Positions 20,729 to 33,140 of a stretch of 64,000 bases of DNA are shown piece after piece; the first letter of the stretch is position 1, and every line of letters starts with the position of its first letter. This DNA comes from Cyathus striatus. Its lineage: Eukaryota > Basidiomycota > Agaricomycetes > Agaricales > Nidulariaceae. A program made the position numbers and the translations under genes. The notes below the pieces were generated by a model, which was given only the letters and a program-made list of their open reading frames with translations, searched no databases and was not told the origin of the DNA. The stretch spans positions 2,790,001-2,854,000 of the forward strand of contig JAOVFP010000007.1 in assembly GCA_025738555.1 (NCBI GenBank), given 5' to 3'.

Positions 20729-22956
20729 ATGACGATGTCGAGCTGTTTCCTGACTCTTGTGATCTCAGCACTCGCGCTATCCGCTTCTGCAGTTCTTCTC
20801 AACTCTACAGACCAGTTGGCGAAGACACAGTTCGACTATGTGGTGGTCGGAGGTACGTTTTCACCCCTGTAATTGAGTATATTGTTCTTACTCAAGTATA
20901 CCTATCTAGGTGGTACAGCTGGCGCAGTAATAGCCAACCGTCTAACGGAGGATCCCAGTATCAGTGTGCTTGTTCTTGAAGCTGGACGCTCGTATGTTTT
21001 GTTAGTTTTGTTCATCAGCTCGTTGCTGATTTCTTACCGCCAGGAACCGAGATATCTTCGAGATTGAAGCCCCATTCTACGGTCCAGGTGTCAGCACTCC
21101 TGCCGACTTATACTGGCCTTACACCATCACTCCTCAAGCTGGATACAACAATCGCACATTTGCCTATGCTCGCGGTCACGTCTTGGGTGGTAGCAGCTCA
21201 GTAAACGGAATGTACTACACCCGAGGTTCATCCAGCGATTACGATGGTTACGCTAAGATTACTGGTGAAAGTGGCTGGTCATGGAATAGCTTGACGAAGT
21301 ACTTTGCTAGGGTGAGTAAACGCAATATTGTACATTTTATCAAGTTTCTTATTATCTGCATTTCAGCACGAACGTTGGGTTCCACCTGCTGATCACCACA
21401 ATATCACAGGAGAGTACAACGCTTCTGCGCATGGAACTAATGGAATTCTGCAAGTCAGTCTGCCTGGATTCGGATTCCCCTCAGATCCAAAGATCATCGC
21501 TGTTACTCAAGAAAACCCTACCGACTTCCCCTTTAACCTGGATCACAATGACGGTACACTTTTGGGTATTGGTGAGTACCTTCACCTTTCTTTTCTGCTT
21601 CGCTGACCCGTCTTCCAGCTTGGTCACAGGGAACTGTTGGTGACCCAGCGTACAGAGATAGCTCAGCTACCTCTTACCTTGGCGACAAGTTTATCAACCG
21701 TTCCAACTTATACGTTGTAGTCAATGCGCAAGTTACCAAAGTCGTTCAAACCGGTACCTCATCGAAAAAACCATCGTTCCGTGCTGTGGAGTTTGCTAAC
21801 GCGAACAACCACTCCGCTCCTTACAAACAGGTTACCGCTAACAACGAAGTTATCCTCTCGGCAGGTGCTATTGGTACCCCTCATCTTCTCCAGTTGTCCG
21901 GCATTGGTGACACCATAAAGCTCAGCAAGGCTGGTATCAAGACGGTTATCAACAATCCCAATGTGGGCCAGAATATCACTGATCACCCGTACGCACTGCT
22001 TTCTTCCTTTCATGAACTACCTAACCATTCATTATAGTCTCGCTGTGGCACCATACACTGTTCCTGAAGGGCAAAGCTTAGATCATTACTTGCGCGGAGC
22101 GAATCTGACCGCTTCTGTTGCTGAATGGAATCAGACAAAGACTGGCCCTCTTACGTTCGCAGTCAGCAATCAACTAGGATTCTTCCGCCTCCCCTCGAAT
22201 AGCTCGATTATTCAACAATTTGGTGATCCTACCCCCGGTCCTGGTTCTTCGCATATCGAGTTGGTCTTTACTGTAAGTGTTTCTCGTACCATTCCAAGGA
22301 CATAAAACTTATCGTTACTCAGCCTGGATGGGTCCAATTCCCTGATCCTCGTCCAGCGAATGGCAGCTTCTTCACCGTTTCAGTGACTGTCTCTCACCCG
22401 ACTTCCCGTGGATCAATAGACATCGTCTCTTCGGATCCCTTCACGCAACCTCTGATTAACCCGAACTACCTCACTACTGACTTCGACATTCAGACCTACA
22501 TATATGGTCTCAAGCTCGCTAAGAAATTTGTAGCATCGCAAGCGCTGCAAGGATTTATCCTTGCTCCTTACGGTCCCTACGCTGAGGTAGAGACCGACGA
22601 GGAGATCGAGAATTATTTGAGAGAGACCAGTCTTACATTCTCCCATATTCTTGGAGGTGCAGAGATGAGTCCGAAAGGGGCCAGTTGGGGAGTTGTCGAT
22701 CCGGACTTGAAAGTGAAAGGTGCTGATGGCTTGCGAATTGTTGATTCATCCATATTTGTATGTTGTTCTCAATAATGGTCGTGAACTTTATTAAAACATC
22801 TCATTTCTCTGTAGCCGTACCTCCCCAGCTCGCACCCCATGGCTGAAACTTATCGTACGTCGCATCACAGAGCTTCAGTTTACTTGTCTAATTTTATTTT
22901 CAGTATTTGCCGAACGTGCATCCGATCTTATTAAGGCGGACCATAAGCAGTCATGA
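20729..22956 (+). CDS. GMC oxidoreductase (aryl-alcohol-oxidase-like), nine exons
   Basis: A secreted FAD-dependent GMC oxidoreductase. Nine exons (20729-20852, 20910-20991, 21044-21311, 21367-21571, 21619-21988, 22038-22272, 22323-22757, 22815-22854, 22904-22956) splice with GT-AG introns of about 45-60 nt into 603 codons, typical for the family. The N-terminus is a signal peptide (FLTLVISALALSASA). The Rossmann motif FDYVVVGGGTAGAV spans the first intron. HVLGGSSSVNGM is the GMC signature 1 region. GAIGTPHLLQLSGIG is signature 2. MSPKGASWGVVDPDLKVKG is the C-terminal block. The two likely catalytic His residues are in TFSHILGG and PSSHPMAETY. Such enzymes oxidise aromatic or polyunsaturated alcohols with O2, releasing H2O2 for extracellular lignin attack. 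The substrate here is inferred. The start could also be the Met two codons on (20735). Confidence 0.9.
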
Positions 22957-23614
22957 TTCATTTGTCTCCAGCTAATATTCGGTGATAATACATCGATAAT
23001 GGACGATACACGGTCTATTAATGAGTCCTTGTACATTCTGCGTAGAGAAATAATTCATTTTATCATTATTTGAACAAATATACATTCATTATATTCCCGT
23101 CCCGTTATTCTTAAGTTTTAATCCTTGGTGTTTCATTGAAAAACGTCCTACTGGTACTATTTTTCATAGAAGTGCATTTATCGATGCCGTTATGTCGCTG
23201 CGTTCTAACCTGTTATAACTGTTGTTAGTATGTAATTTTAGCAGTGATAAAATATATCGGTATCCCATTGCACCAGTTACGCATAATTAGTTTCTATAAC
23301 TTGCTCTTTCATATGTTCCTTCCTCTGCAGAACATGTCGTCAGTGGAATAGGCGAGTGTCAACTCGACTCTCATGTCTTTGCTGGGAAAAGATATCACCG
23401 ATTCACTTGTACTTCATATCTTCTCTCGTTTGTTTAAGCCACCACTATCACCCGTTTTTATGGAAATAGTATTCCCGCATTACATGTGACTAGCGTCTTT
23501 TCGTATTGCGAGTTGCTCGACATTATAAAGTTAGAAAAGAAGGCCTTAAAGAAATAAGGAAGTTGAAGTAAAACAAAATACGTTGGCTATCAACTGGTAC
23601 GAATAAGTAAATTA
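22957..23614. other. Intergenic between convergent GMC and P450 genes
   Basis: No gene seen. AT-rich; it probably holds the 3' ends and polyadenylation signals of the two convergent genes. A short CA run lies near 23698-23708, inside the last P450 intron. Confidence 0.5.
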
Positions 23615-25563
23615 CTATTCAATGCTACCACGAATTAACTCTACAGCTTTCTCCGACCTCGGTATAATCCTACAATTAAAGTGCTTCGGGTGACTAACAC
23701 ACACACACCAATTAAAACTCTCGTAGTCATCCGAAACAAAGTAATACACACCTAACAAGCCCAGGCGTCATCTCTATCGGAGGAATGTACTCCTTCCCAC
23801 TCTCATCAAGCGGCGGCACAACATCAAACGTAGCAAGTAACTTGGCGACAGTAATCCACACAGCAGCATCAGCAAGGAACCGACCCGGACAAATGCGCCT
23901 GCCAAAGCCGAACGCAAATTCCATCGAGTCTTGTTCTGGCTTGTCTCCCATGTATCGTTCAGGCCAGAAGTCCATGGGGCGAGTGAAGACTTCCGGATCG
24001 TGTGCGATGAGCCTGTGGGGCACGTAAGTTACGACGTTTTCAGGGAAGAATGTTTTGGAAACGTACCAGATGTTCGTGAAGATAATCGACCCTTTGGGAA
24101 TGAAGTATCCATCGTGAATGTCATCCTCACTCGATGTATGCGGGATTCCTAGGTAACGTTAAGGTCTTGGAAGGGAACATTCGGTTACAAGAACGTACCG
24201 AGAGGGCCAACAACGAAGGTTCGGTATATCTCCTTCACAATAGCATCAACATACGGAAGGTGTGGTCGATCCTCAAACGTCGGGAGACGGTCATACCCAA
24301 CAACAGATTCGATCTCAGCTTGTGCTTTCTTCTGTATTTTCGGATTATGAATCATTGCAAGGAAGTACGACAGCAGTGTTCCGTATGTAGTATCGCTACC
24401 TCCTAAACGGATTATTTTGTTAACGGAAGAGATAAGCTCGTTTAATTATAAGACTTGCCTACTAGGATTCCAGCAGCTAGCCATTTAAGATAAGTCTCGT
24501 CTTTCTCGGACTTCACCTCTTTTAGTAAACGGGATGAGAAGGAGTCCAGAGCGATTCCAGCAGCCTAAGCCATATTAGAAGCAATTTTGGTTTTCAAGGA
24601 GTTGATAACGTACAACTTGGCTCTTGACGAAGTCCCAAGGAATCTGGTTCATGTGTAATAGCTGCTCACGCCATTTAGCTGCTATTTTCCTGTACTTCTG
24701 TCCCGGAACCCATGTAGGGACCTTTAACACTGTTTCATAGACGTTACTAGGTAAAACGTGCAAACACACAAATGGAGATTCTTACGCGAAGGAACGAGAT
24801 TGACGAGGAAAGAGTTGGGTGCGGAGGCAACTCCGGCGATGTCCATGACTTTGTTAACGAGTTGTACGAAGTCAATATCGACTTCCTCATATCCGTAAGC
24901 TGTACGCATTGACATTGCACCAGCAAAACTATAGACGAAAAACACCTTAAACAGCAACAAAATCTAGAGTCAACATAATATGCTTACCTCGCAGTGAGCT
25001 TATCAAAGTTCTTAGAATCATCAAGCAGATTCCGCAAAAATCTCGAAGCCTCTTTGGCTTGCGCAGGCTGAAACTGAGCCAAAGAAGCAGCATTTCCAAA
25101 TGCCTGATGATACACGCGTCGCCCGTAACGGAACTCATTTCCGTAAGGACGGAACGCAAGATTCTCTTTCCATCCCACAAGCTCCCCAGCCATCGGAATA
25201 GGGGCTCTGTCAGAGTAAATGCTGCCCTTCTTTTCACATAGTTCATAAGCCACCTTGTACGAGTTGGCCACAACGATTGTCCTCCCAAAAGTGGTGACGG
25301 AGTTAAGAGGCCCTAATGTCGAATGAACATAAGACATTGCGAGGTTATTCTAAGTAAAATTACGATGACATACCCCATTGGTCCCTCCACTTTTTCCATA
25401 CAAAGACCTCATCTCCTGAGGGCATATCTAACAGATTGCCAATGATTGGGTAGCCCTTTGGACCCGGCGGAAGCTTATTTTCTGAGTTCCCGGAATGAAA
25501 GAACAGCTTCGCGGCAAGAAAAAGACCGCAGACGCCAATCACGACCTCTAGTGTTGAAAACAT
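23615..25563 (-). CDS. Cytochrome P450 monooxygenase
   Basis: A membrane-anchored heme monooxygenase. The start (25561-25563) is followed by a hydrophobic anchor (VVIGVCGLFLAAKLFF) and the proline hinge LPPGPKGYPIIGN. The I-helix is GGSDTT, the K-helix is KEIYR, and the PERYMGD block precedes the heme-binding loop FAFGFGRRICPGRFL near 23.9 kb. Several short GT-AG introns are needed. The first exon joins QWG to PLNSVTTFG across a 61-nt intron. The last intron joins EMTPGLV to SHPKHFNC, taking the stop to 23615-23617. All blocks of a basidiomycete P450 (about 510 aa) are present in order with no stop or frameshift found. It is a close paralogue of the broken P450 at 30.3-37.0 kb; both share a YSDR...MAGELVGW block. 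The substrate is unknown. Confidence 0.85.
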
Positions 25564-26583
25564 TGGAGAAATCGAGTATGAGGAAGGAAAGAGAAAAGTT
25601 GCTGGGTTTCGTCCTGTACGGACCAGATAAGTTATTCCAGTCTACGTTCCGTCGGTGATATTCGTCTTAGATTAGTTTAGGTGTTAGAGAGATGACAGTG
25701 GCTTGATATGCATCAATGGTGCGTAATGCATTCCGCATAGGTAGTGGTCTACGGAGTTTGTACGGAGTGACTGTTTTCGAGGACATCGCGGATGGAAGTA
25801 CTTCCGTAGTAATCACCGTCGATGATGCATGATGTGTCCTCGAGCCGCAGGTGATGCGACTGATAGCTATCCGCCGACGGCGGGCACTGTGCTAGTTGCT
25901 TTGATGGTTAGGTCGCTTAGCTGCATGATAATGGTCGGGTTGCAAGAGGTTGCAAGGTGGCCGCAAAGAGCGCCTGCGGTTCGGGTGAAGCACCGGACAG
26001 CGCGGAAAGATCCGAGAAAGTCTCACGACTGTCGTCAACCAAGCAACTTGCAGATTTCAAGTTTCGAAGAGAATTTCCTCTTTAAACCGTTCGTCACCGA
26101 GTGAAAGCTCATCCGAAGATATTATCTGATAATAATAAAAGTAAGAGCTTCAGCTAACCATATACCTATATTGCGAGCTTATCTTGTGAAAGGTATCTAT
26201 CACTTTGAACGTTGAACGTCCTCGTCACTGAAGGTTACATAACTTTCATTTTGCGAAGCATGTTTTTCAGCCAGGGGCAGTAATCAAGCGGGATGGAGCA
26301 GGTACATTATTCTACAGAATTCCACACAACATAAAGTTTTTTGATCAGACAATACAACCGAAACGTGCAGCCAAGCTAATGCCATTTGTTTTCAACTCCG
26401 TGATGTTCATAGTTTTAGGTACCGCCTTCAAGTCTTTCAGACAACGATACCAAATAGTACCTATCGCAGATCGCACCGTATACATATAAGCCAAACTTCA
26501 AGCGTAAATCTTCCTAACTAATCACACAAGGCCAGTTTCTTATACATCGATGTTTTATGCAGGCGTACTAACAACGCCAACAG
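25564..26583. other. Intergenic between divergent P450 and small unknown gene
   Basis: No supported gene. A + strand frame at 25829-26104 has no motif. The region probably contains the divergent promoters. Confidence 0.45.
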
Positions 26584-27340
26584 ATGTCCATCAAACTACC
26601 CCTCGAAGAGCTCACCTCCCTGGCAATCTGCGCGAAACAGCGAGGACAGGATGGTAAAATTGCACTCTCGCTGCAGCCATCCGCACAAGGTCAAGGTGGT
26701 AATTCGAGAGCACCGAAGAACCCGAGCGGCATCTCGGTTCATTTCGAGACTGTGGAGAAAAATGGCCAGAGCACACTTCACGTGTATTCGACATACAATC
26801 CTGCGAATGATCTGCGTCCTCGATCGCATACCGGGTCTACACATCATGCCCAGCTCCCTCTCGGTAGTACTAGTACGTCACATATATTCACCTTAACGTC
26901 GCCTCGATACTAATTGCCTGTTTTTCGATGGGTGCCTCCACAGGCTCATGCACTCCATATGGTAAGATACATATCTATCTATTTCTCCGATTCTCTGTTT
27001 CCTTTCTAACTTATCAAAAGGTATGCAGATGGATTTTCACGGCGGTAGTAATTTAGGTCTAGGTTTCAGCCATAGCGATCAGCGTCAAACTGTCAACGCT
27101 GTATCAGGTGAGGTCCCATGACTATTTCAGTAATCCCGTATGACTTATCCGCACCTTGTCCTGGCAGAAAATATCTCCGGCTCGATGAATCCCAGCGCAT
27201 TTCACTACTATCCGTCACCGTCGCTTCCGATGTCATCGACTCCACAGCATGAATATATTTCAACTCCGCGTGTCGATGTCGACTCGAACTTCGTAATGCA
27301 GTCTGGACAGTCAAGCCAGAATGTAGCTAAAAGATCTTGA
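26584..27340 (+). CDS. Small hypothetical protein, four exons
   Basis: Exons 26584-26872, 26944-26961, 27021-27107 and 27168-27340 join by GT-AG introns into 188 codons with consistent phase and a single TGA at 27338-27340. One exon is only 18 nt. The N-terminal half (MSIKLPLEELTSLAICAKQR) contains a block that could be a short beta/alpha unit (VHFETVEKNGQSTLHVYST). The rest is low-complexity, rich in Ser, Pro, Gly, Gln and His (for example PSPSLPMSSTPQHEY). No signal peptide or membrane span. I do not recognise the family; the disordered tail would fit a regulatory or adaptor protein, but that is only a guess. The phase-consistent splicing is the main support that it is real. Confidence 0.6.
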
Positions 27341-27837
27341 ATGTGAGGGATCACATACGTGGTGGCCGATTTGTGGTGGCCTGTAAATGATGGAATCGCA
27401 GAAAATGTTGAAACCACATCAATCATGTAATATAAAGCTCATAGTAACTTATTGTACATCGACAACTTCAATAATGACGGCCCCATATACAATAAATTTT
27501 ATAGATACCATTGCATTCTCTCCTACATGACTATGAGATAATAAAAGCTGTAAATATCCGACCCAAGCAACAACTAGCAGCCTGAAAATCTGAACAACTG
27601 CACGGGGTAACTCAAAATTGGCGATAAATTATAAGCGATAGCGTGGTAGCTCGGCGATTACTTCGGAGTTTGTAAGTTTGAGATGCAGGGTTGTAGTGAC
27701 TGATCCGTATCGACGCTGCACCTCTTGAGTCTTAGTAGTAGTGCGTTCGAGGGTGCATCTACCAAGCATCTACTTATGTCTATTCAAAATTAACCAACGT
27801 GTCCGCCATCACAGAACCAATATATATCACTGAATCC
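27341..27837. other. Intergenic between convergent genes
   Basis: No gene seen; only the 3' flanks of the small unknown gene and the NAPE-PLD-like gene. Confidence 0.5.
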
Positions 27838-29365
27838 TCAAAATAGAAGCGTTTGACCAATATCGCAAACACTGAAGGCATCTTCTTCTATCCCAGCTCT
27901 CTGACACTCTTCTCGAAGCCTTTTCGGTGGTTCCAAAGGGTCCTCGGACGTAAGAATCCAAGTTCTGTAATAAAAGTATGAAACCGAGGTCAAAGAGAAA
28001 GGCAAGTTCAACTAAACGTACCCCCAGTGCATACCAAGTGCCCTCTTTGCGCGGATATCTTGGAATAGTCTAACGCTATCTTGCGGGGCACAATGAATCG
28101 GCGACATGAAAAACCTCGGAAGATAAGCGCTAGAGAGACGATGAGTTGTAAATAGCTTGCATTGGCAATAATTACCAACCCAACCGGTATCATCGCAAAA
28201 TCAAATCCCCCAAATTGATCTCCAATCTCTTTGAACGCTGGACAGACTGGTACTTCGTTTTCATTTTGACCATCTAATACTGTCCGATATCCGGTATCTC
28301 CAGCAAAATACGTTTTAACAGGAGGTCTTTCGGGGCTATCGCTGGGGTTGGGAACTTCCTCAACAACCCAACTTGCCCAAAGAGATTTGAAGTTGTCAAA
28401 TAATGTTCTCCCGGTGGCATGTTGACCTGGAGTGCACGTTATATCGACGGCAACAGTAGTAGCGCCGTTGGCCGAATGTTCCGAAGGTACAGATACTTCG
28501 ATGCGCTTACTCTCCCACCAGTCCATGGTATGTGTGTTATCCTTCGGGATACTGAGTGACTCGAAATAGCTTCCATTTCCAAGGGGAGAAAAAATATGTG
28601 GTTTTCTGGTTCTGTTAAAAAGAGAACGAATGGTGTGTGTATCAAGGCTATGAAAACCAAACACAGCATTAGATCCCGAAAAATGATGGATGTCAGCATA
28701 TGAAACCGTACTGGTCGTAATGATTGTGCTAGAGGGATATAATATTAATATAGATGAATGAAAACAGTTAAATGCAGTGGTAATACATACCGAAATCACA
28801 ATGGCGTCGACATCTGGTATCTCTTCGATCTTGCACGGAGGAGCTGAAAATACGTTTAGGTCTACCTTAAATCAATCAGGAGACGAGAAAGACGAACGAG
28901 TGTGTCTTTTAGGGCCTATCAGCTGACTTGGAGAACACCTGTCGCTGAAAACAGGGTCATAAAGTATCCTTACTCCTCTTGACTGACCAATGCGTGAGGG
29001 GTACTCTATGAAAAAGCAGGCGTGTCCCAGCCAAGTCGACTTGATCATACCCATCGTCTCTGTTTTGCGGTACTCCTCCCAAGTTGGCTTTACAACTTTT
29101 ATTGCATTCTTTGCTGGAGGGGACGGGAATTGCCCTATTTGTCCTGGTAGCTATAGACCAAGAAAATCAGTGAAGATAGACTTCAGGCAGTAAATTGAAA
29201 ACGGACGGCTGAGAGTTTATCACCAAATGTATGTGGCCTGAAACTTTTCCAAGGATTCTGAAAGTACGTTCCAGATACGTTCACCCAGTGCGCTGGCTTT
29301 CCTGACCCATATTCGTCGATAGGTTTCTTCGACGAGAGTTCTCTGACTAAAATAGAGGCTCGCAT
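27838..29365 (-). CDS. NAPE-PLD-like metallo-beta-lactamase-fold hydrolase
   Basis: A zinc-dependent hydrolase of the metallo-beta-lactamase superfamily, closest in motifs to N-acyl-phosphatidylethanolamine phospholipase D, which releases N-acylethanolamines from membranes. In order: FQNPWKSFRPHTFG near 29.24 kb, TWLGHACFFIEY and ILYDPVFSDRCSP near 28.95-29.05 kb. The metal-binding HNHYDHLDTHTI is assembled across an intron near 28.64-28.74 kb. Then come GNGSYFESL, DWWES, TPGQHATGRTLFD, KTYFAGDTGYR and the C-terminal MHWG-TWILTSEDPLEPP. Introns are short GT-AG. One uses donor GTGATAAA and acceptor CTACCAG to join HTFG to QIGQFPSPP. The stop is at 27838-27840. The chosen start (29363-29365, MRASILVREL) is less certain; an upstream exon is possible. 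All residues needed for activity appear intact. Confidence 0.85.
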
Positions 29366-30320
29366 GGTGTAGATTTCTTAATCTTGTCAGGAGATATATG
29401 CATGAACCAAATAAAGACAAGGTGAGATGAGTGCTGTCAAAGTTCTGTTCGCATGAAGATGAAGTCTTATAGTATGTATGTCGTATTGTACGAATGTCGA
29501 TTCAGAGAGGCCTCGTAAGCTTGTCATAAGCGGCAGCGGCGGCCAGTTATGCGATTACGTATAAATAGGTGACCCATATGTAGTAACTGCAGTCTGCCGA
29601 TGGTACGTTGATGGGACGCGTCGGGCGTACAGTACTTAGTAGGAGTAAATATACGCACTGTAACACATATATGTCCAGGCATTCTTGCACCTATGGTTGC
29701 ATAAGTTAAGTACTTGGGAGGAGTCGGAGTTGTAAAAGCTAATTCTACGCGCAGTCTTCGTAGTAACTAAATTTAGAGAAAACAACACGGGAAGCTGAAC
29801 ATGCAGATATTTGACTAGGGGGGATTTTCCAACCTTTGCTTCAATGCTTTTAGTAGAAAATCTTACAATACCCACAGCCATCGTTGATTATTCTGCGTTA
29901 CGTGACGAAGTCAGCTTCTATTAGCAAATGATGCAATCTTATAAAGCCTGACCATTGATTACCTTATGGTGTCGACGTTGTGTTTTGATATAAATAGAAT
30001 ACTTGTTATCTTAATTATCTTATGTTTATGATAGATTTTCTTGCATGCGAGTACTGTTACTGATGATTTATATTACTTAGTAAATTATCGACGTATATCT
30101 TGTGCGTGCAGTGATTGTAGAATCGCATACGTGCATTGGCCGATTCCGTCGTGGGCGCGAGGCTATCAGTTGTCAGTGGTCACCTACAGAAGCACATACT
30201 TGACACCCACAGACTTTCAGGGCACATGGTTGCAGAACTACATCGCTAGGCTGACATTCTTCCCCCCACCACGACCTGAAGGCCTTCCTCACAGGAATCT
30301 CTAACATTTATACGGCGGTG
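29366..30320. other. Intergenic between divergent NAPE-PLD-like gene and P450 pseudogene
   Basis: No supported gene. A + strand frame at 30041-30304 runs into the P450 start without a recognisable motif and is most likely promoter/5' UTR sequence. Confidence 0.45.
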
Positions 30321-31795
30321 ATGACCACTGTGACTTTGCCTGCATTTCTCTTGATTGGGACAACTGGTTTGTCTGTGCTACTCTACTTCACCTCAAAGAA
30401 GTCAACCCCAGCCCCTCTTCCTCCCGGACCAAAGGGCCTTCCTCTGGTTGGTAACGTAGACCACCTACCTAAATCACAGCCATGGATAACCTTCTCAAAG
30501 CTGGGAGAGAAATATGGTGTGTAACAAGATCACTGGAATGCCTATGGCGTTATTGAGATTCTTATGTTCTTACTCTACAGGTGGAATCGTCTATCTGAAC
30601 GCATTAGGAAACTCCATCATCATTCTCAATGATCCAAAATACGCTACAGAAATGCTTGACAAAAAAAGCAAGATATACAGCGACCGTCCGAAACTCGTTA
30701 TGGCTGGAGAATTGGTCGGCTGGGTAGAAGGACCAGCGCTTATTCCGTGTTGTCTATCGTCGACACTTCTCTCAATTCATGAGAACGAGGGGAAAAGTTG
30801 ATGCTCTCGCAGGTATAATTCAGGAAGAAACGAACGAATTCCTTAAAAGTTTATTAGAGGTACCTGAGTCCTGGGTGGAGCACAGTAGAAGGTACGTTTA
30901 AATGATCTTTAGATGAATTACCACATGGGTCTTTTCAGGTTTGCAGGAGGCATCGTATTGATGTTAGCATATGGATATAAGCCAAAGTCGGAAGACGATG
31001 GATTAGTTAAAATCGTCAATGAGGCGATGGATTAGTTCTCCGAAACCACCGCTACTGGTGCATTTCTTGTTGATATATTCCTCAGTCGTACGTTTACCCC
31101 ATCCAAAGTTTGCATAATTCGGGATCACAACGAATTTGGTTGGTAGTTCGTTATGTGCCTTCGTGGCTTCCAGGAGCAGGATGGAAGAGAAAAGCATCCA
31201 AATACAGGAGCACTCTTCAAGAGATGTTACATCGCCCGTATAGATGGACGAAACAGCAAATGGTATGTTGGCCGATGTAGATTGCGTGTTGCTCTGATTC
31301 GGTGTCAAGGCTGCAGGCACACTTCCAAAATCATGTTTCGTTTCACAGGCACATGAAAATCAAACTTATAGTCCCAACGAAGAATATGTAATACAATGGG
31401 CAGCAGCTGGAATTTACAGCGGTACGCCAGTTTAATCACATCTTCTTCTCATTTAATTTCTATCTTTGCACCAGGTGGCGCAGATACCGTATGTTTTGTG
31501 TTCAATGGCCATCACCTAACACTTGCTGATTTGTTTCTCCTAGACGGTTGCTGGTATTGAATGCTTCGTCCTTGCCATGACGTTGCATACCGAGGAACAA
31601 CAGCGAGCTCAAGCCGAAGTAGATCGTATGATTGGTCGAGAACGACTCCCGACGCTAGCCGATCGTTGCCAATTGCCTTACTTCGAGGCATTATTCACAG
31701 AGACACTTAGGACATATACTTTCGGACCTATGGGTATGACCTATTAGAACTAGCCTTCGAGAATATTTTTATTTGAGTAATTTATTACAGGTCTT

Positions 31796-31965
31796 TATGG
31801 CGGTCAAAGTGCACATTTAATGTGCACCGCAAACATTTTTGGAGCAGCGCAAACACTTTTTGATGGTGCGCGGACATTTCGGGACGTTGTTCGGCGCACA
31901 TTTTTAGTCCCAGCGCAAACATTTCAACCTCCCGCAAACACATCTCTGTAGCACAAACTTTTCAG
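31796..31965 (+). repeat. Left terminal inverted repeat with GCGCAAACATTT iterons
   Basis: About 165 bp, mirrored at 36343-36487. Units read (C/G)CGCAAACATTT with variants GCGCGGACATTT and GCGCACATTTTT. Such clustered repeats are typical transposase binding arrays. Confidence 0.75.
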
Positions 31966-33140
31966 TATTTTACAAAGTCAAAGCTCAGATTCTTAAGAGA
32001 CAAGTGTGATTAGGTGATATAAGATGAAAATATTATTTATCCCGAGAAGATGCATACAACTTATAATTACAACGTGGATTCTACACTAGTTTATGTAATA
32101 TGTACATCAAGCCCAATGATCTATCCATCTTCGACATCCCTGTCTCATGGGCGATACCACTCCAAATCTATCCAAAATGCAGTCCCTGTCGAGCCTTGCG
32201 CGGGTGTCAACATGTCACTGGTAGAGGGCAACGGATAGTGAGGGCCGATGAACCCATTGTTTGCCAGGTTGAGCGTGGAGGTGGCGCCGCGTAAGCGTAC
32301 TCCCTCCACTCTAATCTAGTGTCGAGGCAGCAGGCAGGTGAAAGCGACTGGAGTAGTAAAGCAAGGGATTATAACTATAATAAAAGCGTCAGCATCATGT
32401 ATGGGAATATATGAGCAAGAGAAAGGGAAGGATATATGAAAGAAGACCAAGACGAAAAAGGAAAAGCAAAGGTCAGGGTATACAGGGCAGCGCTAAATAG
32501 AACGCTACGCCGCAACATAGCATATCTAACACCAGTTACCATGGCTATTAAAGAAACGAGAAAGTGGTAAAAAGGAAACATGTATGGATTATAACCGAAA
32601 TGATAGAAATATGTGGGTGCGACATAGTAAATCGAAGAGAAAACTTACCAAATCTTCTCCCTCACGTCATTTGTACATGTCCGTTTGCTATCCATATGAT
32701 AGCTCCTTGCCAGGACTTTACCACACCGTCCTTGGAGCCCACTGTGTCTACCATGTCCCTTGTTACTTACTCATACCAGGTGGATTGCGATTCACTAAAC
32801 ACATAGAGGTCTTGTTCCGCAGCGGATCGAAGTGACATAGCGTGAGTATCAAGAGTATTTGTCGAGTTGGGAGCGAAGCTACGTACCACTAAGTAGCACT
32901 TGCTTAGTTGTTCCAGTGAAACGCGGCATTGCTGGCACCAGAGGTTGTTGCCAAATATTACCAATTAACACGTACATAAAGACACGTGTATATCTTGTTG
33001 ATATCCCACACTCTTACACATGATTAAGTGGGTGTCACATCAATGACAATGCCATTGTTAGTATTACTAATAGTATTACGTTGTCACTTGTCAGCTTGTG
33101 ACTGTCAACTGAGTTGAAACTTCCAACTCGTACTCTCCTA
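31966..33140. other. Interior of the TIR transposon, no recognised gene
   Basis: Several short frames (for example + 32100-32294 and - 32375-32581) have no motifs I recognise and no convincing splice structure. Possibly further captured or decayed host sequence. Confidence 0.4.

Noticed and set aside
30041..30304. A + strand frame upstream of the P450 pseudogene
   Set aside because: No motif, no splice junction, and it sits where the P450 promoter and leader should be.
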